Shown here: in pieces, positions 50,936 to 59,803 of the stretch
Layout: every line of letters starts with the position of its first letter
Position numbering within the stretch: position 1 is the stretch's first letter
The notes under the pieces: model-generated
What the model saw: the letters and a program-made list of their open reading frames with translations, nothing else
Told to the model about the DNA's origin: nothing
Database searches by the model: none
DNA from: JAPSGM01 sp963777045
Lineage (GTDB): Bacteria; Chloroflexota; Limnocylindria; QHBO01
Direction of reading: 5' to 3'
NCBI GenBank assembly: GCA_963777045.1
Contig: CAVZPD010000022.1
Span: 186,001 to 250,000 of the forward strand
DNA length: 64,000 bases
Position numbers and translations under genes: made by a program

Positions 50936-52138
50936 GTGCGCTCGGTGGAGGAGGCGCATGAGGCCATCCTGGCCGGCGCGCGGCCGACCAGCGGGGAAGT
51001 GGTCCCGCTCGGGCGCGCCGCTCAGCGCGTGCCGGTCGTGCGCCGCTTCACGGCCGTGGTCGACGTGCCGCCGTTCACGAACTCCGCCATGGACGGCTTC
51101 GCCCTTCGTGCCGGCGACACGCCCGGAACCCTGCATGCGGTGGGGGAGGCGCGAGCCGGCGGCTTCCGCGACGTCCGCCTCGAGCCGGGTACCGCGGTGC
51201 GGATCATGACGGGGGCGCCCCTTCCGCCGGGCGCGGACGCCGTCGTGCCGATCGAGGTGGTGACCGAAGCCGATGGTCTCGTGACGGTCCCGCAGGTCGC
51301 TCGAAGGGCCCACGTGCGCGAGGCGGGGGGCGACACCGCGGCCGGTGACGAGGTGGAGCTTCCCGATGAGCCGCTCTCGGCCGCCTCGGTGGCCGTCCTC
51401 GCATCCCTCGGCTTCGGCGACGTGGAGGTCCATCGACCTCCGCGCGTGGCGATCCTGTCGACCGGCGACGAGCTGCGGCTTCCGGGCGAGCCGCTCGGCC
51501 CCGGCCAGATCCACGATGCCAACTCGGCGGCGCTGGCAGCGGCGGTCCGAGAGGCCGGCGGCGATCCGACGGTCCTGCCGCTGGCTCCTGACGACGAGGC
51601 CGAGATCACGCGCATCCTGCTCGGGGCACTGCCGACCGCCGACCTCGTCGTCGCCAGCGGCGGCGTCTCGGTGGGGCGCCACGACCACGTTCGGACCGTG
51701 ATCGAGCGCAACGGATCTCTCGACTTCTGGCGCATCCGCGTGCAGCCGGGGAAGCCGCTCGCATTTGGGCACGTTGGTGACCCGGCGCGGCCGGTCATCG
51801 GCCTGCCCGGGAACCCGGTCAGCGCACTCGTCACCTTCGAGCTCTTCGTGCGGCCGCTGATCCGCGCCATGCTCGACCTCGGCGGGAACGGTCGCCTCGT
51901 GCTGCCCGCGACTCCCATCGAACGGATCGAAAAGGACCCGGCGCGGCGGGCCTACCTTCGGGTTCGCATCGGGCCGAACGGGCGTGGTGGTTTCGCGGCA
52001 CAGGCGACCGGCGGCCAGGGCTCGAACCAGGTCCGCCCGCTCGCGGCGGCCAACGGTCTGCTGATCGTGCCGGAGGGCGAGGCGGCCGCCGAACCGGGCA
52101 AGACCTACGATGTGCTCGTCACCGGAGGGCTGGCATGA
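50936..52138 (+). CDS. moeA: Molybdopterin molybdenumtransferase MoeA
   Basis: MoeA inserts molybdate into adenylated molybdopterin. The 400-residue protein has VPPFTNSAMDGFALR, RIMTGAPLPPGADAVVP, the MPT-binding fold with ILSTGDEL, DLVVASGGVSVGRHD and VIGLPGNPVSALVTFELFVRP. Start GTG two bases after the preceding stop. It overlaps the moaC-moaB fusion (ATGA), so the pair forms a cofactor-synthesis unit. Confidence 0.95.
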   Translation: MRSVEEAHEAILAGARPTSGEVVPLGRAAQRVPVVRRFTAVVDVPPFTNSAMDGFALRAGDTPGTLHAVGEARAGGFRDVRLEPGTAVRIMTGAPLPPGADAVVPIEVVTEADGLVTVPQVARRAHVREAGGDTAAGDEVELPDEPLSAASVAVLASLGFGDVEVHRPPRVAILSTGDELRLPGEPLGPGQIHDANSAALAAAVREAGGDPTVLPLAPDDEAEITRILLGALPTADLVVASGGVSVGRHDHVRTVIERNGSLDFWRIRVQPGKPLAFGHVGDPARPVIGLPGNPVSALVTFELFVRPLIRAMLDLGGNGRLVLPATPIERIEKDPARRAYLRVRIGPNGRGGFAAQATGGQGSNQVRPLAAANGLLIVPEGEAAAEPGKTYDVLVTGGLA

Positions 52139-53127
52139 GTGAACGGCCCAGTCACCTCGACGAACAGGGCGCCGCCCGCATGGTTGACGTGGGCGGCAAG
52201 CCGGTCACCGCGCGGCGTGCACGGGCCGCCGCCACGGTCCGCATGCGTCCAGACGTGCTTGCCGCCCTGCTGGATGCCGGTGGCCCGAAGGGCGACGCGT
52301 TCGGCGTGGCGCGCCTGGCGGGGATCGCCGGGGCCAAGCGCACGGCCGACCTCGTTCCGCTCTGCCACCCGCTCGCGCTGGACACGGTCGACGTCCAGCT
52401 CACGTCGGACACCGCGTCCGGCACTGTTCGCATCGAGGCGGAGGCCCGCGCCACCGCCCGGACCGGGGTGGAGATGGAGGCGCTGACGGCGGCGAGCGTC
52501 GCCGCCCTCACGCTGTATGACATGGCCAAGGCGCTGCAGCGGGACATCGTGATCGAGCGGGTCGAGCTGCTGGAGAAGGCCGGTGGGCGAAGCGGCAGCT
52601 GGTCGCGCGCGGCGCATGCGGCGAGCACGGCGCGGCCACGTGCCGCCGCCGCACACGAAGCGCTGGTGATCACCTGTTCGACCCGTTCGGCTGCGGGGAA
52701 GCGGGAGGACGCCTCCGGTCCGGCGCTAGTCCGTGCGCTGCAGGATGCCGGCTGGGATCCCGAGCCACGGCCCACGGTGCTGGCGGACGACGAGGCGGGG
52801 ATTGCCAGCGCCCTTGTCGATGCTGCCGATGCCGGATACCGGCTGGTCCTGACCACCGGCGGCACGGGGCTGACGCCCGGCGACGTGACGCCCGCCGCCA
52901 CGCGTCGCGTGGTCGACCGCGAGATCCCCGGGATGGCCGAGCTCATGCGGATGACCGGGCTGGCCTCGACGCCCATGGCGGCCCTCTCGCGCGGCGTGGT
53001 CGGCGCCCACGGTCGGACGTTGATCGTCAACCTTCCTGGCTCGCCGGGAGGTGCGCGCGAGTCGCTCGAGGCGCTTCTTCCCGTCCTGCGCCACGCGGTT
53101 GAGCAGCTCGCCGGCGGCGACCACTAG
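52135..53127 (+). CDS. Bifunctional MoaC-MoaB molybdenum cofactor protein
   Basis: A 330-residue fusion. Residues 1-155 are MoaC (MVDVGGKPVTARRARA, the active-site KRTADLVPLCHPLAL, and GVEMEALTAASVAALTLYDM), which makes cyclic pyranopterin monophosphate. After a roughly 15-residue Ala/Arg linker, residues 170-330 are MoaB/MogA-like (LVITCSTRSAAGKREDASGP, VLTTGGTGLTPGDVTPAAT), which adenylates molybdopterin. The fusion links an early step with the step before MoeA. The stop codon count shows one continuous frame. Confidence 0.92.
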   Translation: MSERPSHLDEQGAARMVDVGGKPVTARRARAAATVRMRPDVLAALLDAGGPKGDAFGVARLAGIAGAKRTADLVPLCHPLALDTVDVQLTSDTASGTVRIEAEARATARTGVEMEALTAASVAALTLYDMAKALQRDIVIERVELLEKAGGRSGSWSRAAHAASTARPRAAAAHEALVITCSTRSAAGKREDASGPALVRALQDAGWDPEPRPTVLADDEAGIASALVDAADAGYRLVLTTGGTGLTPGDVTPAATRRVVDREIPGMAELMRMTGLASTPMAALSRGVVGAHGRTLIVNLPGSPGGARESLEALLPVLRHAVEQLAGGDH

Positions 53128-53177
53128 GACCTGGTGGCCTCGCCGTACATCCACACCGCCGACCTCGGCCGCCCCGC

Positions 53178-53183
53178 TAGGAT
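53178..53183 (+). promoter_or_regulatory. -10 box for the membrane FeS oxidoreductase gene
   Basis: TAGGAT lies 9 bases before the ATG at 53193. Confidence 0.35.
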
Positions 53184-53192
53184 GGGGGGCGT

Positions 53193-55364
53193 ATGGAAGT
53201 GAGCATCCCCCTTTACTTCCTCATCATCGTCCCGCTCGCTGTGGCGGGATACCTCTTCTGGCGCCGTGCCCGCTGGCACTGGGCGGTGCTACGTGCCGGC
53301 CGACCGGAGGACCGGTTCGACCAGCCGATGCGACGCATCTGGAGCGTCGCGGTCTACGTCATCGGCCAGAAACGGCTCCTGCAGGACCCGGTCCCCGGGC
53401 TCATGCACGCCTTCATCTTCTGGGGCTTCCTCTCGCTGCTGGTGACGACCGGCAACTACCTCACCAACGGGCTGGTGGAGGCGATCCTCGCCTGGCCGTT
53501 CGATGGCGTCGTGTGGTCACTGGCGGTCGCGGTGGCAAACCTCTTCCTCGCCCTGGTGCTCGCGGCCGTTGCCTTCGCGGCCTACCGGCGCATCGTCCTG
53601 CGGCCGACCCGACTGGCCCTCAGCGTCGACGCGTTCAGGATCCTGGTGCTGATCGTGGCCGTGGTCGTGACCGAGCTGCTCGGCGACGCGATGCGGTTCG
53701 TCGCATTCCCCGATGACCCGGCACGTGACTGGGCGCTGCTGGCCACCCCGCTGGCCAACGTGCTGCAGCCCATCGGCCCAGACGCCGCCGCTGCCTGGTT
53801 CGGGGTCTTTGCCTGGGCGCACATCGTGGTGGTGCTCGCCTTTGGCACGTACCTGCCGTACAGCAAGCACCTGCACATCCTGACCAGTGAGCCCAACGTC
53901 TACTTCCGCAATCTGCAGCCGCGCGGCGCCCTGCGCAAGATGGACCTGGAACTGGAGCCCGTGGACGGCGAGGAGCCGACCTTCGGGGCCAAGACGCTCA
54001 AGGACCTCACCTGGCGTCACCTGCTCGACGGCATGGCCTGCACCGAGTGCGGTCGCTGCATGGAGTTCTGTCCCGCCTCGATGACCGGCAAGACGCTCAG
54101 TCCCAAGCATTTCATGGAGGGGCTGCGCGACCAGATCTCCGTCGCGGAGACGGCACTGGCGGCGGCGGCGGGCGCGCAGCGCGCGGCCAAGGGCGGCGCC
54201 GCGGGCGGCGGCGAAGCCGCGGATGCCAGCCTGGCGCTCGCCCGTGAACGCGCCTCCGAGGCCCTCGCCCTCCCGCTGGTCGACAACGCCATCCCGGAGG
54301 AGGCGGTCTGGCAGTGCACCACCTGCGGCTGGTGCGTGGAGGGGTGCCCGGTCCTCATCGAGCACGTCGACAGCATCGTCGAGATCCGTCGCAACCTGGT
54401 GCTCGAGGAATCGAGCTTCCCCAAGGAGCTGAACGTTGCGTTCCGCCAGATGGAGACGGCCGGCAATCCCTGGGGCCAGCCCAGGAGCGCGCGCATGGAC
54501 TGGGCCAAGGGCCTGGAGGTTCCCCTCCTCGGCGGGACCGATGGGTCGGCGCCGGATGCCGAGACCATGGGACGCGACGGCGTCCTCTACTGGGTCGGCT
54601 GCGCAGGTGCCTTCGACGACCGCAACCGCAAGGTGGTGCGGGCGATGGCGGCGCTCCTGAAGCAGGCGGAGGTCCCGTTCGCGGTGCTCGGAGCGCAGGA
54701 GACGTGCACCGGCGACCCGGCTCGACGCGCCGGCAACGAGTACCTCTTCCAGATGTTGGCCGAGGAGAACGTGGCGACCCTGGGCGCAGCGCACGACGAG
54801 CACGGCGTCCGCACCATCGTGGCCAGCTGCCCGCACTGCTTCAACACCATCGCCAACGAGTACCCGCAGTTCGGCCTGTCGGGCATCCGCGTCATCCACC
54901 ACAGCCAGCTGCTCGACCAGCTGGTGGCCGATGGCCGCCTCAAGCCGAACGAGCACCACGACGCAGTGGTCGCCTACCACGATGCCTGCTACCTGGGGCG
55001 CTACAACGGGATCTACGAGCCGGGCCGCCGCGTGGTCGACGCCGTTCCCGGCCAGACGGTGGTCGAGATGGACCTGCATCACCGCAAGGGCATGTGCTGC
55101 GGCGCCGGCGGGGCACGGATGTGGATGGAAGAGCACGAGGGGCAGCGGATCAACCATCGTCGCGTGGAGCAGGCGCTCGACAAGCTGCCCGACGCAATCG
55201 CGACCGCCTGCCCCTTCTGCCTTGTCATGCTGCGTGACGGCGCCGACGATCTCGAGGCAACCGATGTGGAGGTCCGCGACGTTGCCGAGCTGCTGGCCGA
55301 CGCGACCGGTGCGTTCCACGCCCCGCCGGGCGCCGGCCAGCCGTCGTCCGAGACTGGCGAGTAG
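53193..55364 (+). CDS. Membrane-bound FeS oxidoreductase, probable ETF:menaquinone oxidoreductase (DUF224 type)
   Basis: A 723-residue protein. The first 240 residues contain five or six membrane helices of the NarI/HdrE type with His residues able to hold haem b. Two [4Fe-4S] motifs follow (CTECGRCMEFCP near 282, CTTCGWCVEGCP near 375), then two CCG domains of HdrD type (around CAGAFDDRNRK to SCPHCFN, and HDACYLGRYNG to MCCGAGGARMW). This is the layout of the ETF:menaquinone oxidoreductase described in beta-oxidising anaerobes. ETF genes and an acyl-CoA dehydrogenase lie 3-5 kb downstream, so it may deliver acyl-CoA electrons to quinone. Other HdrD-like roles remain possible. Confidence 0.85.
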   Translation: MEVSIPLYFLIIVPLAVAGYLFWRRARWHWAVLRAGRPEDRFDQPMRRIWSVAVYVIGQKRLLQDPVPGLMHAFIFWGFLSLLVTTGNYLTNGLVEAILAWPFDGVVWSLAVAVANLFLALVLAAVAFAAYRRIVLRPTRLALSVDAFRILVLIVAVVVTELLGDAMRFVAFPDDPARDWALLATPLANVLQPIGPDAAAAWFGVFAWAHIVVVLAFGTYLPYSKHLHILTSEPNVYFRNLQPRGALRKMDLELEPVDGEEPTFGAKTLKDLTWRHLLDGMACTECGRCMEFCPASMTGKTLSPKHFMEGLRDQISVAETALAAAAGAQRAAKGGAAGGGEAADASLALARERASEALALPLVDNAIPEEAVWQCTTCGWCVEGCPVLIEHVDSIVEIRRNLVLEESSFPKELNVAFRQMETAGNPWGQPRSARMDWAKGLEVPLLGGTDGSAPDAETMGRDGVLYWVGCAGAFDDRNRKVVRAMAALLKQAEVPFAVLGAQETCTGDPARRAGNEYLFQMLAEENVATLGAAHDEHGVRTIVASCPHCFNTIANEYPQFGLSGIRVIHHSQLLDQLVADGRLKPNEHHDAVVAYHDACYLGRYNGIYEPGRRVVDAVPGQTVVEMDLHHRKGMCCGAGGARMWMEEHEGQRINHRRVEQALDKLPDAIATACPFCLVMLRDGADDLEATDVEVRDVAELLADATGAFHAPPGAGQPSSETGE

Positions 55365-55405
55365 CAGACCCGATCCCGCTGCCGCGGGTCGCGGCTGGCT
55401 GTGAC

Positions 55406-55583
55406 GATAGATATCGCGATTCGTGCCCGAGCACGCCGTCCGGTAGCAGCCTGAACGTTCTATCGGTGCAGGCCGTTCCCCGACTGCACCTTTGGCCCGG
55501 CCGCAGGCTCGAGCCGTACTCATAGATCGACCCAGTCCGGGCCCGAGCGCGAGTCAAGGCGAGATTTTGCAGATGTATCGGCC
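55406..55583. repeat. Dyad intergenic element, copy B
   Basis: Fills the middle of the 359-base gap before the AsnC/Lrp gene. The 7-mers are GATAGAT at 55406, TTCTATC at 55458, CATAGAT at 55521 and ATGTATC at 55573: the same four positions and the same 52/63/52 centre spacing as copy A at 39637. The strongest shared runs are CGATTCG, CCGGTA, CTGAAC and TTCTATCGGTGCA. The element ends 105 bases before the -35 box of the regulator. The rest of the gap, 55365-55405 and 55584-55688, shows nothing else I recognise. Confidence 0.75.
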
Positions 55584-55688
55584 GATGGGTTGCCTGGCTA
55601 TCCTCGAGCCGCTGCCCCTGGCCGTCAGCCACGGATAGCGCGTAATCCTCCGGATTCCGCGGCTCAGGCGGCCGCTTGTTGCGGAAAG

Positions 55689-55717
55689 TTGACCGGAGTT
55701 GGCCGTCGGCCTACGAT
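55689..55717 (+). promoter_or_regulatory. Complete promoter of the AsnC/Lrp gene
   Basis: TTGACC at 55689-55694 and TACGAT at 55712-55717 are separated by exactly 17 bases, and the ATG follows 6 bases after the -10. It is the clearest leaderless promoter in the window. Confidence 0.7.
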
Positions 55718-55723
55718 CCGGCA

Positions 55724-56209
55724 ATGGCTCTCCGATCCTTCGGCTCCACCGGCAGGCGCCCACTGCTCGACGACCTGGACAAGGCGATCATCAAGGCGCT
55801 CCAGATGGACGGGCGCCGTCCCTTCGCCCAGATCGGCCGCGAGCTGAAGGTCCCGGAGGCGACCGTCCGCCAGCGCGCGGAACGGCTCATGAACCGGGGC
55901 GTGGTGCAGGTCGTCGGCGTGACGGACCCGCTCGCAATGGGCTTCGGGCAGCCGGCGTTCATCGGCCTCCATGTCGATGCCAGCAGGCTCGACGCGGTCG
56001 CCGAGGCCGTCGCCGCACTGGAGGAGGTGACCTACGTGGTCATCACGGCGGGGCGCTACGACATGATCTGCGAGGTCGTGTGCGAGGACAACGAGCACCT
56101 GCTGCGCGTGCTGGCCGATGAGCTGGCGCGCATCGACGGCGTGCGCGGCAGCGAGACGATGGTCGAGCTGCGATTCGTCAAGGAGAGCTACCGCTGGGGT
56201 ACCAGGTAG
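55724..56209 (+). CDS. Lrp/AsnC family transcription regulator
   Basis: A 161-residue regulator. The N-terminal helix-turn-helix reads LDDLDKAIIKALQMDGRRPF then IGRELKVPEATVRQRAERL. The C-terminal RAM ligand-binding domain (about residues 70-150) has FIGLHVDASRLDAVAEAVAAL and VITAGRYDMICEVVCED. Family members form octamers that wrap DNA and sense amino acids or related metabolites. The downstream aminotransferase, 10 bases away, and its own upstream region with the dyad element are the obvious targets. Confidence 0.92.
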   Translation: MALRSFGSTGRRPLLDDLDKAIIKALQMDGRRPFAQIGRELKVPEATVRQRAERLMNRGVVQVVGVTDPLAMGFGQPAFIGLHVDASRLDAVAEAVAALEEVTYVVITAGRYDMICEVVCEDNEHLLRVLADELARIDGVRGSETMVELRFVKESYRWGTR

Positions 56210-56219
56210 GAGGCATGCA

Positions 56220-57653
56220 GTGACCGTCGTGCAGCGTCGCGAGGTGAACCGCGACCGGGTCAGGCAGATCGGTGAGCGGGAGGAGGCCGACTATCGTCGC
56301 CGGACCCCCCGCAGCGCGGAGCTGCATGCGCGCGCGCGGAAGTCGCTGCCGCTGGGGGTGGCCAGCTCGTTCCAGACCTACGACCCCTATCCGCTCTTCA
56401 TGACCGATGCCCGCGGGTCGCGCATCTGGGACGTGGACGGCAACGAGTACATCGATTTCGACATGGCCTTCGGGGTGCTGGCTGCCGGCCACTCCCACCC
56501 CCTGCTGGCCGAGGAGCTGGGGCGACGCGTCGCGAACGGAACCTGCTACACGTTCCCGGTCGAGGACGGGATCCTCCTGGCCGAGGAGCTCAAGGAGCGG
56601 TTCAACGCCGACCTGGTCCGTTTCAGCAACTCCGGCACAGAGGCCACCATGGACGCCATCCGGGTCGCCCGCGGGTTCACCGGCCGAGAGAAGATCATCA
56701 AGTTCGAGGGTGGCTACCACGGCCACCACGACGACGTCCTGGTGAGCATCCAGCCGCCACGCGAGGTGATGGGGCCGGTGGAGCAGCCGACGAGCGTGCC
56801 CGCAACGGCCGGCATGCCGCGCAGCCGGATCGCGGAGACGGTGATCGCGCCGTTCAACGAGCCTGAGATCCTGGCGCGAATCCTCGAGGCGCACGAGGGG
56901 CAGATCGCGGCGATCATCGTCGAACCGGTGCAGTTCAACATCGGCGTCGTCCCGCCGCTGCCGGGCTTCCTGGAGCGCCTGCGCGAGCTCGCCACCCAGC
57001 ACGGTGCCGTCCTCATCTTCGACGAGGTCAAGACCGGCGTCGTGATCGCCCACGGCGGCGCGACGGAGTACTTCGGGGTGCAGCCAGACCTCGCCTGCCT
57101 GGCCAAGAGCATCGGCGGCGGGATCCCCATCGGCGCCTTCTGCGGGCGTGAGGAGGTGATGCGCTCGATCGAGAAGGTGCCCGAGCGTGACGCTCCGGGC
57201 GCCGGGATCGAGCACTCCACGCTCGCCGGCGGCGCAACGCGCGTCGCCCACCTGGGCACCTTCAACGGGAATCCGCTCTCCATGGCGGCCGGCCTGGTGA
57301 CGCTCACCAAGGTCCTCACGCGTGATGCCTACCCGAGGCTGCAGGCGATGGCCGATCGACTGACTGCCGGCTGCCAGGAAGTGCTCGACGAGTACGAGCT
57401 GCCGGGCTACGCCATCAACGTCGGTCCGAAGGGCTGCGTGATGTTCACGCCCCAGCGTGTCACGAACTACCGCGACTTCATCGGCCTGGACGGCGAGCTG
57501 TGGGAAGCGAGCTTCTTCTACCTCGCCAATCGAGGCATCCTGCTGCCACCTGGTCCCGACGACCAGTGGACGCTCTCCGTGCAGCATGACGACGGCGAGA
57601 TCGAACGCCACGTCGCGGTCTTCCGCGACTTCGCCGCCGAGGTCGCCGGCTGA
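56220..57653 (+). CDS. Class III aminotransferase, glutamate-1-semialdehyde mutase-like
   Basis: A 477-residue PLP enzyme. VRFSNSGTEATMDAIRVARG, FEGGYHGHHDD, LIFDEVKTGV and the Schiff-base Lys296 in CLAKSIGGGIP are present, with GTFNGNPLSMAAGL. It resembles HemL in the substrate loop but lies with an AsnC regulator and FeS and acyl-CoA genes, not haem genes, and carries a longer N-terminus, so an amino-acid or amine transaminase is equally likely. The GTG at 56220 is chosen because AGGAGG ends 7 bases upstream. Confidence 0.85.
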   Translation: MTVVQRREVNRDRVRQIGEREEADYRRRTPRSAELHARARKSLPLGVASSFQTYDPYPLFMTDARGSRIWDVDGNEYIDFDMAFGVLAAGHSHPLLAEELGRRVANGTCYTFPVEDGILLAEELKERFNADLVRFSNSGTEATMDAIRVARGFTGREKIIKFEGGYHGHHDDVLVSIQPPREVMGPVEQPTSVPATAGMPRSRIAETVIAPFNEPEILARILEAHEGQIAAIIVEPVQFNIGVVPPLPGFLERLRELATQHGAVLIFDEVKTGVVIAHGGATEYFGVQPDLACLAKSIGGGIPIGAFCGREEVMRSIEKVPERDAPGAGIEHSTLAGGATRVAHLGTFNGNPLSMAAGLVTLTKVLTRDAYPRLQAMADRLTAGCQEVLDEYELPGYAINVGPKGCVMFTPQRVTNYRDFIGLDGELWEASFFYLANRGILLPPGPDDQWTLSVQHDDGEIERHVAVFRDFAAEVAG

Positions 57654-57673
57654 CGATTCGCGGACCTCGGCTT

Positions 57674-57706
57674 GCCTGGGCCGGGGATACTGCTATCCCA
57701 ACAGGC
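57674..57706 (+). promoter_or_regulatory. Two-step hairpin before the DUF2231-Rieske gene
   Basis: GGGATA-CTGC-TATCCC (57684-57699) forms a perfect 6-bp stem, enclosed by GCCTG at 57674 and CAGGC at 57702. It sits between the aminotransferase and the next gene, 17 bases before its ATG and just before GGGAG. It is a weak terminator or a leader structure. Confidence 0.4.
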
Positions 57707-57723
57707 AGGTAGTGGGAGACGAC

Positions 57724-58584
57724 ATGCTCGAACGGGTGGCGAGGCCGCTCGCCGGACTCTCGCGGGGGATCGCCGGCGCCATGAACGCCATCTACGGCGG
57801 CCTGGGCCGGCCCGGCAAGCTCCTGGCCGACCTGCTGCACGGTACGTGGCTGGGGCATCCACTGCACCCACTCATCACCGACGTGGTGGTGGGCGGCGCG
57901 ACAGCCTCGGTCCTGCTCCTCGTGCTGAGCTGGTTCGGGATCGATGGCCTCTATCTTCCCCTGGCCTGGATCCTCGCGCTCACCAGCCTCGCCGCCCTGG
58001 CGGCCATGGCGAGCGGTCTGACGGACTTCAAGGACACGTTCGGCGATGAGCAGAACGTGGCCGGCCTGCATGGGCTGACCAACATCGTCGGCAGCCTCGG
58101 GATCTTCGTCGCCTTCTTCGCCGCCGCGTTCGAGCTGCCCGGGCTGCTCGCCGTCTCGCTGCTGGCCGGCTACGCCGTCCTCTCCACCGGTGCCTTCATC
58201 GGTGGGCACGTCGTCTTCAGGTTCGGCACCGCGGTGAACCACAACGCCTTCTCGAGCGGGAAGCGCGCGAAGGAGTTCACGCGGGTCGCCGGGCGCGACG
58301 AGGTGCCGGAGGAGACCCCCACGCGGGCCATGCTCGGCTCCACCGCGCTCGTGCTCGTGCGCCGCGGCGACGTGGCCTACGCGCTGAAGGACACCTGCTC
58401 GCACGCCGGCGCGTCGCTCTCGAAGGGACACCTCGACGGAGACGGCATCGTGTGCCCGCTGCACGGCTCCGTCTTCCGCCTGGCCGATGGTCGCGTGCGG
58501 CACGGTCCGGCCACGAGCCGGCAGGTGCACTACCGGGCACGCGTGAGCGACGGCGGGGTGGAGGTCCAGGGGCCGATCGAGTAG
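57724..58584 (+). CDS. DUF2231 membrane protein fused to a Rieske [2Fe-2S] domain
   Basis: A 286-residue protein. Residues 40-170 hold four membrane helices of the DUF2231 type (LLHGTWLGHPLHPLITDVVVG carries the family His-Pro motif). From about 190 a Rieske ferredoxin domain follows, with ligands in CSHAGASLSKG (Cys, His) and CPLHGSVFRLADG (Cys, His). The combination suggests a membrane electron carrier, next to acyl-CoA dehydrogenase and ETF genes. GGGAG lies 6 bases before the ATG. Redox partner unknown. Confidence 0.88.
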   Translation: MLERVARPLAGLSRGIAGAMNAIYGGLGRPGKLLADLLHGTWLGHPLHPLITDVVVGGATASVLLLVLSWFGIDGLYLPLAWILALTSLAALAAMASGLTDFKDTFGDEQNVAGLHGLTNIVGSLGIFVAFFAAAFELPGLLAVSLLAGYAVLSTGAFIGGHVVFRFGTAVNHNAFSSGKRAKEFTRVAGRDEVPEETPTRAMLGSTALVLVRRGDVAYALKDTCSHAGASLSKGHLDGDGIVCPLHGSVFRLADGRVRHGPATSRQVHYRARVSDGGVEVQGPIE

Positions 58585-58599
58585 GGCCCATGGAGCCGC

Positions 58600-58605
58600 T
58601 ATCCT
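58600..58605 (+). promoter_or_regulatory. -10 box for acyl-CoA dehydrogenase operon
   Basis: TATCCT lies 7 bases before the GTG at 58613. Confidence 0.45.
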
Positions 58606-58612
58606 TCTCCGC

Positions 58613-59803
58613 GTGACCTACCGCCTGACCGACGAGCACGACGAGCTGCGCGCGGTGGTGCGCGAGCTCGCCGAGGAGCGCATCGCGCCACGCGCCGCCG
58701 AGATCGACCAGGCGGGGGAGTTTCCCTGGGACCTCAAGGAGCTGCTGGCCAGGCAGGACCTGCTGGGCACCTGCTTCGAGGAACGCCACGGCGGGACCGC
58801 CCTCGACGGCATCGGGCAGGCCATCCTGGTGGAGGAGATCGCCCGCGCCGATGCGACGACCAGCCTCATCCCCATCGTCCAGAAGCTGGGCGCCCTGCCC
58901 CTCATCCTGGCCGGGAGCGAGGAGCAGAAGGACCGATACCTCCCGCGGCTCGCCTCCGGCGAGTGGCTGATCGCCTTCGCCCTGACGGAGGCGGCGGCAG
59001 GCAGCGATGTTTCGGCCAATCGGATGCGGGCGCTGCGCGACGGTGACCACTACGTCCTGAACGGCAGCAAGCGCTTCATCACCCACGGCAGCGTGGCCAA
59101 CCTGCTGACCGTCTTCGCCCTGACCGACCCGGCCGCGGGCGGTCGCAAGGGGATGAGCGCCTTCGTCATGGAGACCGACACGCCCGGCTTCGCTGCGCCT
59201 CGCGTCGAGCACAAGATGGGAATCCGTGGCTCGCCGACGGCGGAGCTCACCTTCGACGACGTGCGCGTCCCGGCCGAGAACCGCCTGGGCGACGACGGCG
59301 AGGGGTTCAAGATCGCGATGGCCACCCTCGACCGCTCGCGGCTGAGCATCGCCGCGCAGGCGGTCGGGATCGCCCAGGGCGCCCTCGACGAGGCGGCGAG
59401 GTACGCGGCGGACCGCCAGCAGTTCGGCCAGCGGGTCGTCGACTTCCAGGGGATCCAGTTCATGCTGGCCGACATGGCCGCCCAGACCGAGGCAGCCCGC
59501 CAGCTGACCTACGCCGCCGCCGCACGGGTGGATGCGCTGGCATCGGACCTGCCGTACTGGACCAGCAGCGCCAAGCTGATCGCCGGTGACACGGCGATGC
59601 GCGTCACGACCGATGCCGTCCAGATACTGGGCGGATACGGCTATATCAACGAGTACCCGGTGGAGCGGATGATGCGTGACGCAAAGATCACGCAGCTCTA
59701 CGAGGGGACGCAGCAGGTTCAGCGCCTCGTCGTCGCGCGGCAGCTCCTGCAGCGTGCCGGCATCGGGGGCCGACCGAAGGAGAGGAGAGAGACCGGAGCG
59801 TGA
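58613..59803 (+). CDS. Acyl-CoA dehydrogenase
   Basis: A 396-residue flavoenzyme that makes the alpha-beta double bond in acyl-CoA and passes electrons to ETF. FAD/acyl motifs AFALTEAAAGSDVS and KRFITHGSVANLLTVFA, DRSRLSIAAQAVGIAQGA, and ILGGYGYINEYPVERMMRD are present. The catalytic base is Glu364 in LYEGTQQVQ, as in short/medium-chain and butyryl-CoA dehydrogenases. It overlaps etfB (GTGA), so dehydrogenase and acceptor are coupled. Confidence 0.94.
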   Translation: MTYRLTDEHDELRAVVRELAEERIAPRAAEIDQAGEFPWDLKELLARQDLLGTCFEERHGGTALDGIGQAILVEEIARADATTSLIPIVQKLGALPLILAGSEEQKDRYLPRLASGEWLIAFALTEAAAGSDVSANRMRALRDGDHYVLNGSKRFITHGSVANLLTVFALTDPAAGGRKGMSAFVMETDTPGFAAPRVEHKMGIRGSPTAELTFDDVRVPAENRLGDDGEGFKIAMATLDRSRLSIAAQAVGIAQGALDEAARYAADRQQFGQRVVDFQGIQFMLADMAAQTEAARQLTYAAAARVDALASDLPYWTSSAKLIAGDTAMRVTTDAVQILGGYGYINEYPVERMMRDAKITQLYEGTQQVQRLVVARQLLQRAGIGGRPKERRETGA

